A DNA stretch of 61,777 nt from Flavobacterium urumqiense (lineage in GTDB: Bacteria; Bacteroidota; Bacteroidia; Flavobacteriales; Flavobacteriaceae): NCBI RefSeq assembly GCF_900108015.1, contig NZ_FNVP01000015.1, positions 1 through 61,777 on the forward strand, given 5' to 3'. Both the position numbers and the translations under genes were made by a program. Of the stretch, positions 43,280 to 51,674 are shown piece after piece. Within the stretch, counting starts at the first letter, position 1. Every line of letters begins with the position of its first letter. The notes beneath the pieces are model-generated. The model made no database searches and was not told where the DNA came from. It saw only the letters and a list, made by a program, of their open reading frames with translations.

Positions 43280-45181
43280 TTATTTAATCAGCTCAAAACT
43301 TCTTTTCACGAAAGCAGTCAACGCTTCTCCTTTTAATAGGTTTTGTGATAATTTAGCTAAGTCAAGCGCTTGTTTGACCAAACTTTCCTGAGCATCTTTG
43401 TCTTTGTTGTTCAGGATGCTTGTTGCCAATTCAGAGTTAGTATTTACTACTAAATTGTACATTTCCGGCATATTTCCCATTCCGAACATTCCACCGCCAC
43501 CAGACTGACTCATTTCCTTCATTCTACGCATAAATTCTGGTTGCGTGATGATAAATGGTGAAGCATTACTATCTAAAGCTTCCAGTTGAACCGAATAATT
43601 TTGTTTCGGAACAATGGCTTCTAAAACGGTTTTCAAGTTGGTTTGCTCTTCCTCCGATAATTTAGAAATAGTAGTTTCCTCTTTCTTGATTAAATTATCA
43701 ACATGATCCGAATCCACACGTACAAATGTCATGTTGCTGTTATCGCCTTCAATTTTTTGGATTAAATGCGAGATAATAGGAGAATCAAGCAATAATACTT
43801 CATATCCTTTGTCTTTTGCAATTTCGATATAAGAGTGTTGCGCTTCTTTATTTCCAGCATATAAAACTACTAATTTTCCGTCTTTATCCGTTTGGTTCGC
43901 AGCAAGATTTTCTTTTAATTCTTCCAGAGTGTAATATTTCCCATCAACTGTTGGATATAAAACAAACGCTCCTGCTTTTTCGTAGAATTTATCTTCAGAA
44001 AGCATTCCGTATTCTAAAACGATTTTGATATCGTTCCATTTTTGTTCAAAATCTTCACGGTTTTCAGTAAACAACGATTTTAATTTATCAGCTACTTTAC
44101 GCGTGATGTAATTGGAGATTTTCTTCACCGCAGCATCCGCTTGCAATCCAGAACGAGAAACGTTCAACGGAATGTCCGGTGAGTCTATAACTCCTTTTAA
44201 CATCGTCAAAAATTCAGGTACAATTCCTTCTACATTATCCGTAACATACACTTGATTTTGGTACAATTGGATTTTGTCTTTCTGAATTTGTAGATCAGAA
44301 CCTAATTTTGGGAAATACAAAATACCGGTTAAGTTGAACGGATAATCAACATTCAAATGAATGTGGAATAACGGTTCTTCAAACTGCATTGGATATACTT
44401 CTCTATAGAAATTTTTATAATCCTCATCTGATAACTCCGTTGGTTGTTTCGTCCAAGCCGGGTTTGGGTTGTTGATGATGTTGTCAACTTCTACTTCAGT
44501 AAAAATTTTGTCTTTATCTTCCGCAGCAACTTCTTCACCCTTTTTTTGTTCAATTTTCTCCGTTTTAGTTCCAAATTTAATTGGGATAGGCATGAACTTA
44601 TTGTATTTGTTCAGTAACTGATTGATTTTTGAATCTTCTAAGAATTCCAGAGAATCTTCAGCAATATGCAAGATAATTTCTGTTCCGCGAGTAGTTTTAT
44701 CAGCAGGCTCTAAGGTAAATTCCGGACTACCGTCGCAAGTCCAGTGTGCAGCAGGTTCATCTTTGAATGATTTAGTGATGATTTCCACTTTTTCAGCAAC
44801 CATAAAAGCAGAATAGAAACCAAGACCAAAATGACCAATAATTCCAGAATCTTTAGCTGAATCTTTGTATTTATCCAAAAACTCTTCCGCACCAGAAAAC
44901 GCAACTTGGTTGATGTATTTTTCCACTTCATCAGCAGTCATACCTAAACCTTGATCGATGATGTGCAGTTTTTTGCCTTCCTTATCGATTTTCACCTCGA
45001 TGATTGGGTTTCCGTATTCTACTTTGGCTTCGCCAATGCTGGTTAAATGCTTTAATTTAAGTGTTGCATCTGTTCCGTTAGAAATTAATTCTCGCAAGAA
45101 AATTTCGTGATCGCTGTATAAGAATTTCTTGATTAAAGGAAAGATGTTTTCTACTGAAACATTAATTTTACCTGTTGTCAT
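43280..45181 (-). CDS. htpG: Molecular chaperone HtpG (Hsp90)
   Basis: The cytosolic ATP-dependent chaperone has 633 aa. The N-terminal GHKL domain contains FLRELISNGTDA, IDQGLGMTADEV and GIIGHFGLGFYSAFMVA. The middle and C-terminal dimerisation domains follow, with PLNVSRSGLQAD containing the catalytic Arg. The eukaryotic MEEVD tail is absent. There is a charged stretch near residues 210-225 (EKIEQKKGEEVAAEDKD), which is typical of Bacteroidota HtpG. It is monocistronic. Confidence 0.96.
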   Translation of the reverse strand: MTTGKINVSVENIFPLIKKFLYSDHEIFLRELISNGTDATLKLKHLTSIGEAKVEYGNPIIEVKIDKEGKKLHIIDQGLGMTADEVEKYINQVAFSGAEEFLDKYKDSAKDSGIIGHFGLGFYSAFMVAEKVEIITKSFKDEPAAHWTCDGSPEFTLEPADKTTRGTEIILHIAEDSLEFLEDSKINQLLNKYNKFMPIPIKFGTKTEKIEQKKGEEVAAEDKDKIFTEVEVDNIINNPNPAWTKQPTELSDEDYKNFYREVYPMQFEEPLFHIHLNVDYPFNLTGILYFPKLGSDLQIQKDKIQLYQNQVYVTDNVEGIVPEFLTMLKGVIDSPDIPLNVSRSGLQADAAVKKISNYITRKVADKLKSLFTENREDFEQKWNDIKIVLEYGMLSEDKFYEKAGAFVLYPTVDGKYYTLEELKENLAANQTDKDGKLVVLYAGNKEAQHSYIEIAKDKGYEVLLLDSPIISHLIQKIEGDNSNMTFVRVDSDHVDNLIKKEETTISKLSEEEQTNLKTVLEAIVPKQNYSVQLEALDSNASPFIITQPEFMRRMKEMSQSGGGGMFGMGNMPEMYNLVVNTNSELATSILNNKDKDAQESLVKQALDLAKLSQNLLKGEALTAFVKRSFELIK

Positions 45182-45322
45182 ATTTGTAAATATTTAAGTT
45201 TAATCTGATTGATTTATTCTTTCAAATAGAATACCAATTATAAATGAAGTGACAAATTGGCGGAACTGTTAATTATGATATAAAATGATTTAATTTTGAA
45301 ACTATTTTATTTTTTATCTTTT

Positions 45323-45330
45323 GTATCTTT
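45323..45330 (+). promoter_or_regulatory. -7 element of the lipocalin-like/OmpA pair
   Basis: TATCTTTG lies about 40 bases before the lipoprotein ATG at 45367. No TTG was found at 17-23 bases upstream. Confidence 0.4.
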
Positions 45331-45366
45331 GTAGTAATATTAATATTAATATCAAATATTTAAAAG

Positions 45367-45840
45367 ATGAAAAAAATTATTTTATTATGTGTATTGTCTG
45401 TTTTGATGTTCGCTTGCAAGTCAACATCAGCAACAAGTACAAATATAGATTCGAAAGCACAAATTGCTATGAAAGGAAATTGGGTAATCAATTCTGTTAG
45501 CTATCCTGGTTCTCAATATGTAAAAGTGAATTCATTACAAATTGCTGATTCAGATTGTTTTGTAGGAAGTACGTGGAAGTTTGTTTCAAACAATAACAAA
45601 GGGACCATGGCTTTGACAAAAGCAGGTTGTACGTCATTTAGTTCACCAATTACTTGGTTTGTAAATAAAGACAAACAATTTATATTGAAAGTTCTTAATG
45701 CAGGTTTGAAAGCCAAAAAAGTTAAAGAAGGATACATTCTTATGTTAGCAAACCAAACTCCAACATCATTTCAATTAATTGATAAAATTGATGTCGCTGG
45801 TAAAATGACTGATGTAGTTTACCAATTTCAAAAAAACTAA
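45367..45840 (+). CDS. Lipocalin-like lipoprotein
   Basis: The 157-aa protein has a lipoprotein signal (LMFACKSTS, Cys near residue 17). It shows a beta-rich pattern of the lipocalin-like family: KGNWVINSVSYPGSQ, FVGSTWKFVSNNNKGTMAL and SFQLIDKIDVAGKMTDVVYQ. It probably sits in the envelope; the ligand is unknown. It lies 18 bases before the OmpA lipoprotein gene and is likely cotranscribed. Confidence 0.8.
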   Translation: MKKIILLCVLSVLMFACKSTSATSTNIDSKAQIAMKGNWVINSVSYPGSQYVKVNSLQIADSDCFVGSTWKFVSNNNKGTMALTKAGCTSFSSPITWFVNKDKQFILKVLNAGLKAKKVKEGYILMLANQTPTSFQLIDKIDVAGKMTDVVYQFQKN

Positions 45841-45858
45841 TTAATTAAAAAGACAGAT

Positions 45859-46554
45859 ATGAAAAAGATTTCGATAGTTGCGTTAGCAACATTAATGACT
45901 ATGGGTTCAATGTTTACAAGTTGTGAAGCATTAAAAAACACCAATAACGCACAAAAAGGAGCTGGAATAGGAGCTGTTGGTGGTGCGGTTATAGGAGGAA
46001 TTTTAGGAAATAACCTTGGAAAAGGTGGAAAAGGAGCACTTGGTGCTGTTTTAGGTGGTGTTGTTGGTGGAGTTGCCGGTAGTGTTATTGGTAATAAAAT
46101 GGACAAACAAGCAAGAGAAATCGATGCTGCACTTCCGGGAGCTGAGGTGGTTCGTGTAGGAGAAGGTATCAAATTAGTTTTGAATGAGAATGCAGTACGT
46201 TTTGATACAAACAAATCTACTTTGACTACTACTGCAAAAGCTAATTTAGATAAATTAGTTCCGGTTTTTAAAGAATATCCTGATACTGATATTATTATTT
46301 ACGGATACACTGATAATACTGGTACTGCCACTTATAATTTGAAACTTTCTGCAGCGAGAGCGGCATCAGTTAGAAGTTATATAGCTAGCAAAGGAGTTTC
46401 TTCTGCCAGATTTCAAACAACTGGTTTAGGAATTGCTGACCCAATTGCATCAAATGAAACTGTAGACGGTAGAAGTCAAAACCGTCGTGTTGAGTTTGCT
46501 ATTACTGCAAATGAAAAAATGATTCAAGAAGCAAAAGCGGAAGTGAAAAACTAA
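45859..46554 (+). CDS. OmpA-family lipoprotein with glycine zipper
   Basis: The 231-aa protein has a lipoprotein signal (MFTSCEAL, Cys near residue 22), a glycine-zipper segment (about residues 35-85, repeated GAVLGGVVGG-type motifs) and a C-terminal OmpA domain (about 110-222). The OmpA domain contains the peptidoglycan-binding TDIIIYGYTDNTGTATYN and LSAARAASVRSYI and ends GRSQNRRVEFAI. It should tether the outer membrane to peptidoglycan. It follows the lipocalin-like gene closely. Confidence 0.9.
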   Translation: MKKISIVALATLMTMGSMFTSCEALKNTNNAQKGAGIGAVGGAVIGGILGNNLGKGGKGALGAVLGGVVGGVAGSVIGNKMDKQAREIDAALPGAEVVRVGEGIKLVLNENAVRFDTNKSTLTTTAKANLDKLVPVFKEYPDTDIIIYGYTDNTGTATYNLKLSAARAASVRSYIASKGVSSARFQTTGLGIADPIASNETVDGRSQNRRVEFAITANEKMIQEAKAEVKN

Positions 46555-46576
46555 CGTTAGAATATACTAAAAACAA

Positions 46577-46606
46577 AAGCTGTTTCGTAATGAAACAGCT
46601 TTTTTT
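46577..46606 (+). terminator. Terminator of ompA-like gene
   Basis: AAAGCTGTTTC and GAAACAGCTTT pair around GTAAT, followed by eight T's, about 20 bases after the stop codon. Confidence 0.9.
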
Positions 46607-46630
46607 TTGGCTTTTTATTTAAATTAAACA

Positions 46631-46640
46631 GTGTAAATTT
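46631..46640 (+). promoter_or_regulatory. -7 element of ABC ATPase gene
   Basis: TAAATTTG lies about 20 bases before the start codon at 46657. The nearest TTG is 24 bases upstream, slightly too far. Confidence 0.45.
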
Positions 46641-46656
46641 GCGCTCTTAAATCACA

Positions 46657-47607
46657 ATGATGCTTGAAATTAAAAACATTTCTTTTACTTATATTGAAAA
46701 TCCTGTTATTAAGAATGTTAGTTTTACAATTGGCAAAGGGCAAAATATAGCCGTTATTGGCGAAAGTGGCTGCGGCAAAAGTACGTTACTAAAACTCATT
46801 TACGGTTTATACGATGTTGATCAAGGTGCCATTTTGAATTATGAAAAACCAATTCTGGGGCCTAAGCACAATCTTGTTCCAGGTGAGGATTACATAAAAT
46901 ATTTAGCGCAGGATTTTGACTTGATGCCATACACAACTGTTGAAGAAAATGTAGGCAAGTTTTTGTCGAATACAAATAGTAGTGCTAAACAAGCAAGGGT
47001 TCAAGAACTATTAGAAATGGTAGAAATGACTGAGTTTGCAAAAGTAAAAGCAAAATTACTAAGCGGCGGACAGCAACAAAGAGTAGCTTTAGCAAGAGTT
47101 TTAGCGGTAGAGCCAGAAATAATTTTGTTGGACGAACCTTTTAGCCAAATTGATACTTTCAGGAAAAACTCTTTACGCCGAAATTTATTCCGCTACCTAA
47201 AAGAAAAGGGAATTACCTGTATTACAGCTACCCATGATAGCACGGATGCATTATCTTTTTCTGACGAAACTATCGTAATGAAAAATGGAGCTGTAATTGC
47301 GAAAGGGAACTCAAAAACCTTGTATGAAAATCCAGCGAATAAATATGTTGCTTCTCTTTTTGGAGAAGTTAATGAGATAAAATTATCGCAATTAATTGAA
47401 CTTGAGGACGACCATGACGAACTTCTTTTATTATATCCCCATCAGTTAAAAGTAGTTGATAACGGAATGATGAAAGCGGTTGTAAAACAGTCCTACTTTA
47501 AAGGAAGTCATTATTTAATTAAAGCGGCATTTGAAAAAAGAGCAATTTTCTTTGAACATGATTCAGAATTAGAGTTCAATCAAGAGGTGACATTGATGTT
47601 AGCTTAG
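46657..47607 (+). CDS. Orphan ABC transporter ATPase, FbpC/PotA-like
   Basis: The 316-aa protein has Walker A GESGCGKSTLLKLI, Q-loop AQDFDLMP, signature LLSGGQQQRVALARVLA, Walker B IILLDEPFSQID and H-loop THDSTDALSF. After residue 240 a C-terminal domain of about 75 aa resembles the TOBE-like regulatory domain of importer ATPases. No permease or binding protein lies next to it, so the partner and substrate are unknown. A small heptad array follows directly. Confidence 0.88.
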   Translation: MMLEIKNISFTYIENPVIKNVSFTIGKGQNIAVIGESGCGKSTLLKLIYGLYDVDQGAILNYEKPILGPKHNLVPGEDYIKYLAQDFDLMPYTTVEENVGKFLSNTNSSAKQARVQELLEMVEMTEFAKVKAKLLSGGQQQRVALARVLAVEPEIILLDEPFSQIDTFRKNSLRRNLFRYLKEKGITCITATHDSTDALSFSDETIVMKNGAVIAKGNSKTLYENPANKYVASLFGEVNEIKLSQLIELEDDHDELLLLYPHQLKVVDNGMMKAVVKQSYFKGSHYLIKAAFEKRAIFFEHDSELEFNQEVTLMLA

Positions 47608-47618
47608 GAAGCTACGAG

Positions 47619-47646
47619 CAGTGTTCTGCGATCAGTGTTCAGTAAT
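47619..47646 (+). repeat. Four-unit heptad array
   Basis: CAGTGTT CTGCGAT CAGTGTT CAGTAAT follows the ABC ATPase stop codon by 11 bases. It is the smallest member of the heptad family seen at 5311, 11178 and 11545. Confidence 0.75.
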
Positions 47647-47716
47647 TTTAGTTCTAATAACGATTATAAGTGGAAGCTGTTTTCTCCTTTTATAACGGTG
47701 TTGCAGTAAAAGAGTA

Positions 47717-47743
47717 AACCCCAAAACGAGTAGTTTTGGGGTT
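47717..47743. terminator. Terminator between ABC ATPase and S9 peptidase
   Basis: AACCCCAAAA and TTTTGGGGTT flank a 7-base loop, followed by ATTTCTATTTCC. It lies between convergent genes. Confidence 0.7.
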
Positions 47744-47822
47744 ATTTCTATTTCCTTTCATAAAAGAGGTCCTTTTTTATCAATATGTTATAATGATTAC
47801 AGGATAAAAGAAACCACTTAAA

Positions 47823-50279
47823 TTATAAACTTTTGGCAATTTTTGTTTTTTCTGTTTTTACTTCCTCATTATTTTTTAAATACTTTTCTAAAAATTGATC
47901 TTGTTCCCAAAGTAAATGCAAAATATTTTCTTTTGCCACATAACTATGCGCTTCTTTTGGTAAAATTACCATTCTGGCTGGAGCACCTAATCCTTTTAAA
48001 GCTTGGAAATAACGCTCGGTTTGCAAAGTAAAAGTTCCAGGATTATTATCGGCTTCACCGTGAACCAAAAGCATTGGCGTTTTCATTTTGTCCGCATTCA
48101 TAAAAGGTGACATTGTATTGTAAACATCCGGTCTTTCCCAGTAGTTGCGTTGTTCACTTTGGAATCCAAACGGAGTTAAGGTTCTGTTATAAGCGCCGCT
48201 TCTTGCAATACCACAAGCAAAAAGATTAGAATGCGTCAATAAGTTAGCAACCATAAAAGCACCATACGAATGTCCGCCGATAGCGACTTTTTTCTTGTTT
48301 ATATAACCTAAAGCATCCACTGCATTTATTGCCGCTTCCGCATTATCAACTAATTGCGACATGAAATTATCATTTGGTTCTGTCGTTCCTTCCCCGATAA
48401 TTGGAAATGAAGCATCGTCCAATACTACATAACCTTTGGTTACCCAATAGACAAAAGATCCATAATAAGGGAACGTAAATTCATTCGGGTTTTGATTGCT
48501 TTGCCCTGCTGATTTTTTGTCTTTATATTCTGCCGGATAAGCCCAAATCAATAGTGGTAATTTTTCTTTTTTTACTTTATCATATCCTTCTGGTAAATAC
48601 AAAGTTCCTGATAATTCTACACCATCTTTTCGTTGGTATCTGATTACTTCTTTACTGACATTTTTGATGCTTTCAAAAGGATTTTTAAAAGTGGTAATTG
48701 GTGTTAAACTATTTTTTTGTTTGATGTTTCTAAAGTAATAATTTGGATAATCATTTTTAGATTGAATTTGAACTAATATTTCTCCTTTTTTGAAATCTTC
48801 AATCTCTAATAGATCTTCTTTTTTATCTTTATAAGTTGAGGTATAAAGGCGTTTTGGCTGTAATGTTTTTAAATTAAATTCATCAATAAAAGGGAATTGT
48901 CCGTCTTTTGTAAATCCATTTCCAATACGATAGGCGTTATCATTTTCGATAGCCAACACATATTTATTGTACTGGTTCTTCCTGGTTTCAAAATTCCCGG
49001 GATCAGAATAAATATCCTGTGAATTTCTATCAGAAATTACTTTTGGTTGTTGGTTTAAATCGGATGGGTTTATCAAATACGTTTTGGTATTTCGAGTATC
49101 ATACCATTCATCTGAAACAATCGCTACGTTATCATTTCCCCAAATTACATTACTAAATCGTTGTGGTGTTTTTACCAATGAGGTTGCAGCGGCATTAAAA
49201 GGAGCATTCCAAAGAAAAACTTCATCTCTAAAATCAACTTTATTGGCTTGGTCTCCTTCATCTAAAGCGACAACATACGATAATGTAGCTGGTTTATCAT
49301 TTCTCCAACTCATTTCTCTTTTTCCTTTGCGAACCGCCATAAAACCTTTTGGCATAATTTCGTTGAGAGCCACTTCATTAACTGTTTTTATTTCCGTACC
49401 ATTTCTATCACAAACTACTGATTTTAATGGAAAACGACTCAACGGAACAATATAAGAAAATGGTTTTTGAATAGTGGTCAGCATCAAATAATTGCCATCT
49501 GGAGAGAAACTTTCTCCGGCATACGTATTGGCAGTTTTGAATAATGTTGCTGTTCCGTTAATGTTTACTTTATACAATTCAGAAGTAATGATGTTTTCAA
49601 AATTGATTTCGTCATTTTTGTTTTTCAACATGTCCGGATAGGTTCTGTTTTGTGATTTTGAACCGTTAGCATTTGAAATAATCGGACCTGTTGGCAAATC
49701 TTTTTTGGCATCTAATAAGGCGGCTCTGTTTTTTGGCAGCATTTTTACCAAAATAGTTTCGTTGTCATTGAACCAACTGAACGGGTTTCCTAGATTAGCA
49801 TTTACTGTGGCTTCTGTTAATTTTGTAGCTTTTGCAGCAGCAACATCTAATACCCAAAGTTGCACTCCCGTATTTGTAGTATGAGAGAATAAAATTTTCT
49901 TGTCATTTGGTGACCAAGATATATTACTAATACGTGGGTTTTCAGGTAATCCTGAAACTTGGATTTCATTTTTTTCTTTTATTTTTCGTAATTTGATGTT
50001 GGTGATGTAGGTAACAGTACTCGAAATATTGGTTACCGGATTGATCCTTAATCCGCCTATTCGCAATTCTTCCTGGTTTAAATCATCTAAAGTTTTATAA
50101 GTATTTCGATAGCTTAGTAGCATATATTCTTTTTTGGTATCCATTGATACCGAAGGAGCTCTTTCATAATCTGCTAAATCTAAAATGGATTTAGATGGTT
50201 TTTGGTAGCTCAAATTTTCTTGTGCAAATGCGGTTAATCCAAGGCCAAGAAACAATAATAAGGTAATTTTTAATTTCAT
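47823..50279 (-). CDS. Secreted S9 family prolyl oligopeptidase-like peptidase
   Basis: The 818-aa protein has a signal peptide (residues 1-19, ending LTAFAQ), a beta-propeller region (about 40-560) and a C-terminal alpha/beta hydrolase domain. The catalytic Ser lies in VAIGGHSYGAFMVANLL, the Asp in LVHGEADNNPGTF and the His in ILPKEAHSYVAKEN. Members cleave after proline or glutamate in periplasmic peptides (glutamyl endopeptidase-like S9D group). A role in growth on peptides is probable. Confidence 0.9.
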   Translation of the reverse strand: MKLKITLLLFLGLGLTAFAQENLSYQKPSKSILDLADYERAPSVSMDTKKEYMLLSYRNTYKTLDDLNQEELRIGGLRINPVTNISSTVTYITNIKLRKIKEKNEIQVSGLPENPRISNISWSPNDKKILFSHTTNTGVQLWVLDVAAAKATKLTEATVNANLGNPFSWFNDNETILVKMLPKNRAALLDAKKDLPTGPIISNANGSKSQNRTYPDMLKNKNDEINFENIITSELYKVNINGTATLFKTANTYAGESFSPDGNYLMLTTIQKPFSYIVPLSRFPLKSVVCDRNGTEIKTVNEVALNEIMPKGFMAVRKGKREMSWRNDKPATLSYVVALDEGDQANKVDFRDEVFLWNAPFNAAATSLVKTPQRFSNVIWGNDNVAIVSDEWYDTRNTKTYLINPSDLNQQPKVISDRNSQDIYSDPGNFETRKNQYNKYVLAIENDNAYRIGNGFTKDGQFPFIDEFNLKTLQPKRLYTSTYKDKKEDLLEIEDFKKGEILVQIQSKNDYPNYYFRNIKQKNSLTPITTFKNPFESIKNVSKEVIRYQRKDGVELSGTLYLPEGYDKVKKEKLPLLIWAYPAEYKDKKSAGQSNQNPNEFTFPYYGSFVYWVTKGYVVLDDASFPIIGEGTTEPNDNFMSQLVDNAEAAINAVDALGYINKKKVAIGGHSYGAFMVANLLTHSNLFACGIARSGAYNRTLTPFGFQSEQRNYWERPDVYNTMSPFMNADKMKTPMLLVHGEADNNPGTFTLQTERYFQALKGLGAPARMVILPKEAHSYVAKENILHLLWEQDQFLEKYLKNNEEVKTEKTKIAKSL

Positions 50280-50385
50280 TTGTTGAAATGTTATCGATTA
50301 ATAGAAATGTTATTGTTCTGATTTGTCTTAAATAATTGAATATTGTTACATTGGGAATCAAATGTTTGTTTTATCCTCGAGCCCT

Positions 50386-50474
50386 AGCCCAGATAAAAGT
50401 GAAAATCCTTTTCTTGTATCGCTTTTTTTTAACGATACTAGAAAAGATTGTAGCGGATAGCTGGAAATAGCTCC
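50386..50474 (+). ncRNA. Structured hairpin repeat, copy 2
   Basis: It shares its outer blocks with copy 1 at 43074 (AGCCC, GATA, AGTGAAAATCCTTT, AAGATTGTAGCG, GATAGC). The inner arm is different (CTTTTCTTGTATCG/CGATACTAGAAAAG) and still pairs, with one mismatch. The compensating arm suggests selection for structure. Confidence 0.55.
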
Positions 50475-50545
50475 TAAAAAAACAGATAAAAATGATAAGT
50501 TGCCAAAAAAGTAGTAATTTGTGGCCTGATGTTTTAAAGAATATT

Positions 50546-50553
50546 TAAATTTG
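50546..50553 (+). promoter_or_regulatory. -7 element of fabH
   Basis: TAAATTTG lies 30 bases before the fabH ATG. The nearest TTG is 24 bases upstream. Confidence 0.45.
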
Positions 50554-50582
50554 CATCCTTGATTTAATAAAATAACAAAAAT

Positions 50583-51590
50583 ATGTACCATTCAAAAATA
50601 GCAGGATTAGGATTTTATGTTCCTTCAAATGTGGTCACTAATGACGATTTGTCAAAAATTATTGACACAAACGATGAATGGATTCAGGAAAGAACAGGGA
50701 TTCAGGAGAGAAGACACATAATAAAAGGTGAAGATACTACCACTACAATGGGAGTAAAGGCGGCTGAAATTGCAATTGAGCGCTCTGGAGTTGCAAAAGA
50801 GAATATTGATTTTGTGGTTTTTGCAACCTTAAGTCCTGATTATTATTTTCCTGGACCAGGAGTTTTGGTTCAACGTGATTTAGGTTTAAGAACCGTTGGT
50901 GCGTTAGATGTCAGAAATCAATGTTCCGGTTTTGTATATGCTTTGTCAGTAGCAGATCAATATATTAAAACAGGAATGTATAAAAATGTATTGGTTATTG
51001 GATCCGAAGTGCATTCGACAGGACTGGATATGACTTCTCGAGGCAGGGGCGTTTCCGTAATTTTTGGTGATGGGGCAGGAGCGGCAGTTTTGAGCAGAGA
51101 AGAGGATTTGACTAAAGGAATTTTATCGACTCATTTGCATTCAGAAGGACAACATGCCGAAGAATTAATTGTAAAAGCACCAGGAATGGGTGGCCGTTGG
51201 GTTACTGATATTCTTGCTGATAATGATCCGGATGACGAAAGTTATTTCCCTTATATGAATGGACAATTTGTGTTTAAAAATGCAGTGGTTCGTTTTAGCG
51301 AAGTAATAAATGAAGGTTTACAAGCGAATAATTTACAGGTTTCAGACATTGATATGTTGATTCCGCATCAGGCAAATTTGAGAATTTCTCAATTTATTCA
51401 GAAGAAATTTGGATTGACGGATGACCAAGTCTACAATAATATTCAAAAATACGGAAATACAACAGCTGCTTCTATTCCTATTGCTTTAACGGAAGCTTGG
51501 GAAAAAGGAAAAATAAAATCAGGTGATACCGTGGTTTTGGCTGCTTTTGGAAGCGGATTCACTTGGGCAAGTGCAATTATAAAATGGTAG
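50583..51590 (+). CDS. fabH: 3-oxoacyl-ACP synthase III (KAS III)
   Basis: KAS III condenses acetyl-CoA (or branched acyl-CoA) with malonyl-ACP to start fatty acid synthesis. The 335-aa protein has the catalytic triad: Cys in VRNQCSGFVYAL (near residue 118), His in LIPHQANLRI and Asn in YGNTTAASIPIAL. The N-terminal IAGLGFYVPSNVVTNDDL and the DEWIQERTGIQERR block are typical of FabH. It is a paralogue-rich family, so a role in a specialised lipid pathway is possible. It is monocistronic. Confidence 0.9.
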   Translation: MYHSKIAGLGFYVPSNVVTNDDLSKIIDTNDEWIQERTGIQERRHIIKGEDTTTTMGVKAAEIAIERSGVAKENIDFVVFATLSPDYYFPGPGVLVQRDLGLRTVGALDVRNQCSGFVYALSVADQYIKTGMYKNVLVIGSEVHSTGLDMTSRGRGVSVIFGDGAGAAVLSREEDLTKGILSTHLHSEGQHAEELIVKAPGMGGRWVTDILADNDPDDESYFPYMNGQFVFKNAVVRFSEVINEGLQANNLQVSDIDMLIPHQANLRISQFIQKKFGLTDDQVYNNIQKYGNTTAASIPIALTEAWEKGKIKSGDTVVLAAFGSGFTWASAIIKW

Positions 51591-51615
51591 TATAACTTAA
51601 TTTTATTTTTAAAGC

Positions 51616-51648
51616 AAAAAACCCGGAGTTGGCAAACTCCGGGTTTTT
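51616..51648. terminator. Bidirectional terminator, fabH / TonB-type receptor
   Basis: AAAACCCGGAGTT and AACTCCGGGTTTT pair around GGCA, with A's before and T's after, midway between the convergent genes. Confidence 0.9.
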
Positions 51649-51674
51649 CTTTGTAACAAATTATTTCAAATAAT

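Larger units (their letters stand above)
50280..50582. other. Gap between divergent S9 peptidase and fabH
   Basis: It contains the second structured hairpin repeat (50386-50474) and the fabH -7 element. The open frame on the minus strand at 50358-50591 overlaps these and is not considered coding. Confidence 0.6.

Noticed and set aside
50358..50591. 77-codon minus-strand frame upstream of fabH
   Set aside because: It overlaps the hairpin element and the fabH promoter and start codon and has no motif.
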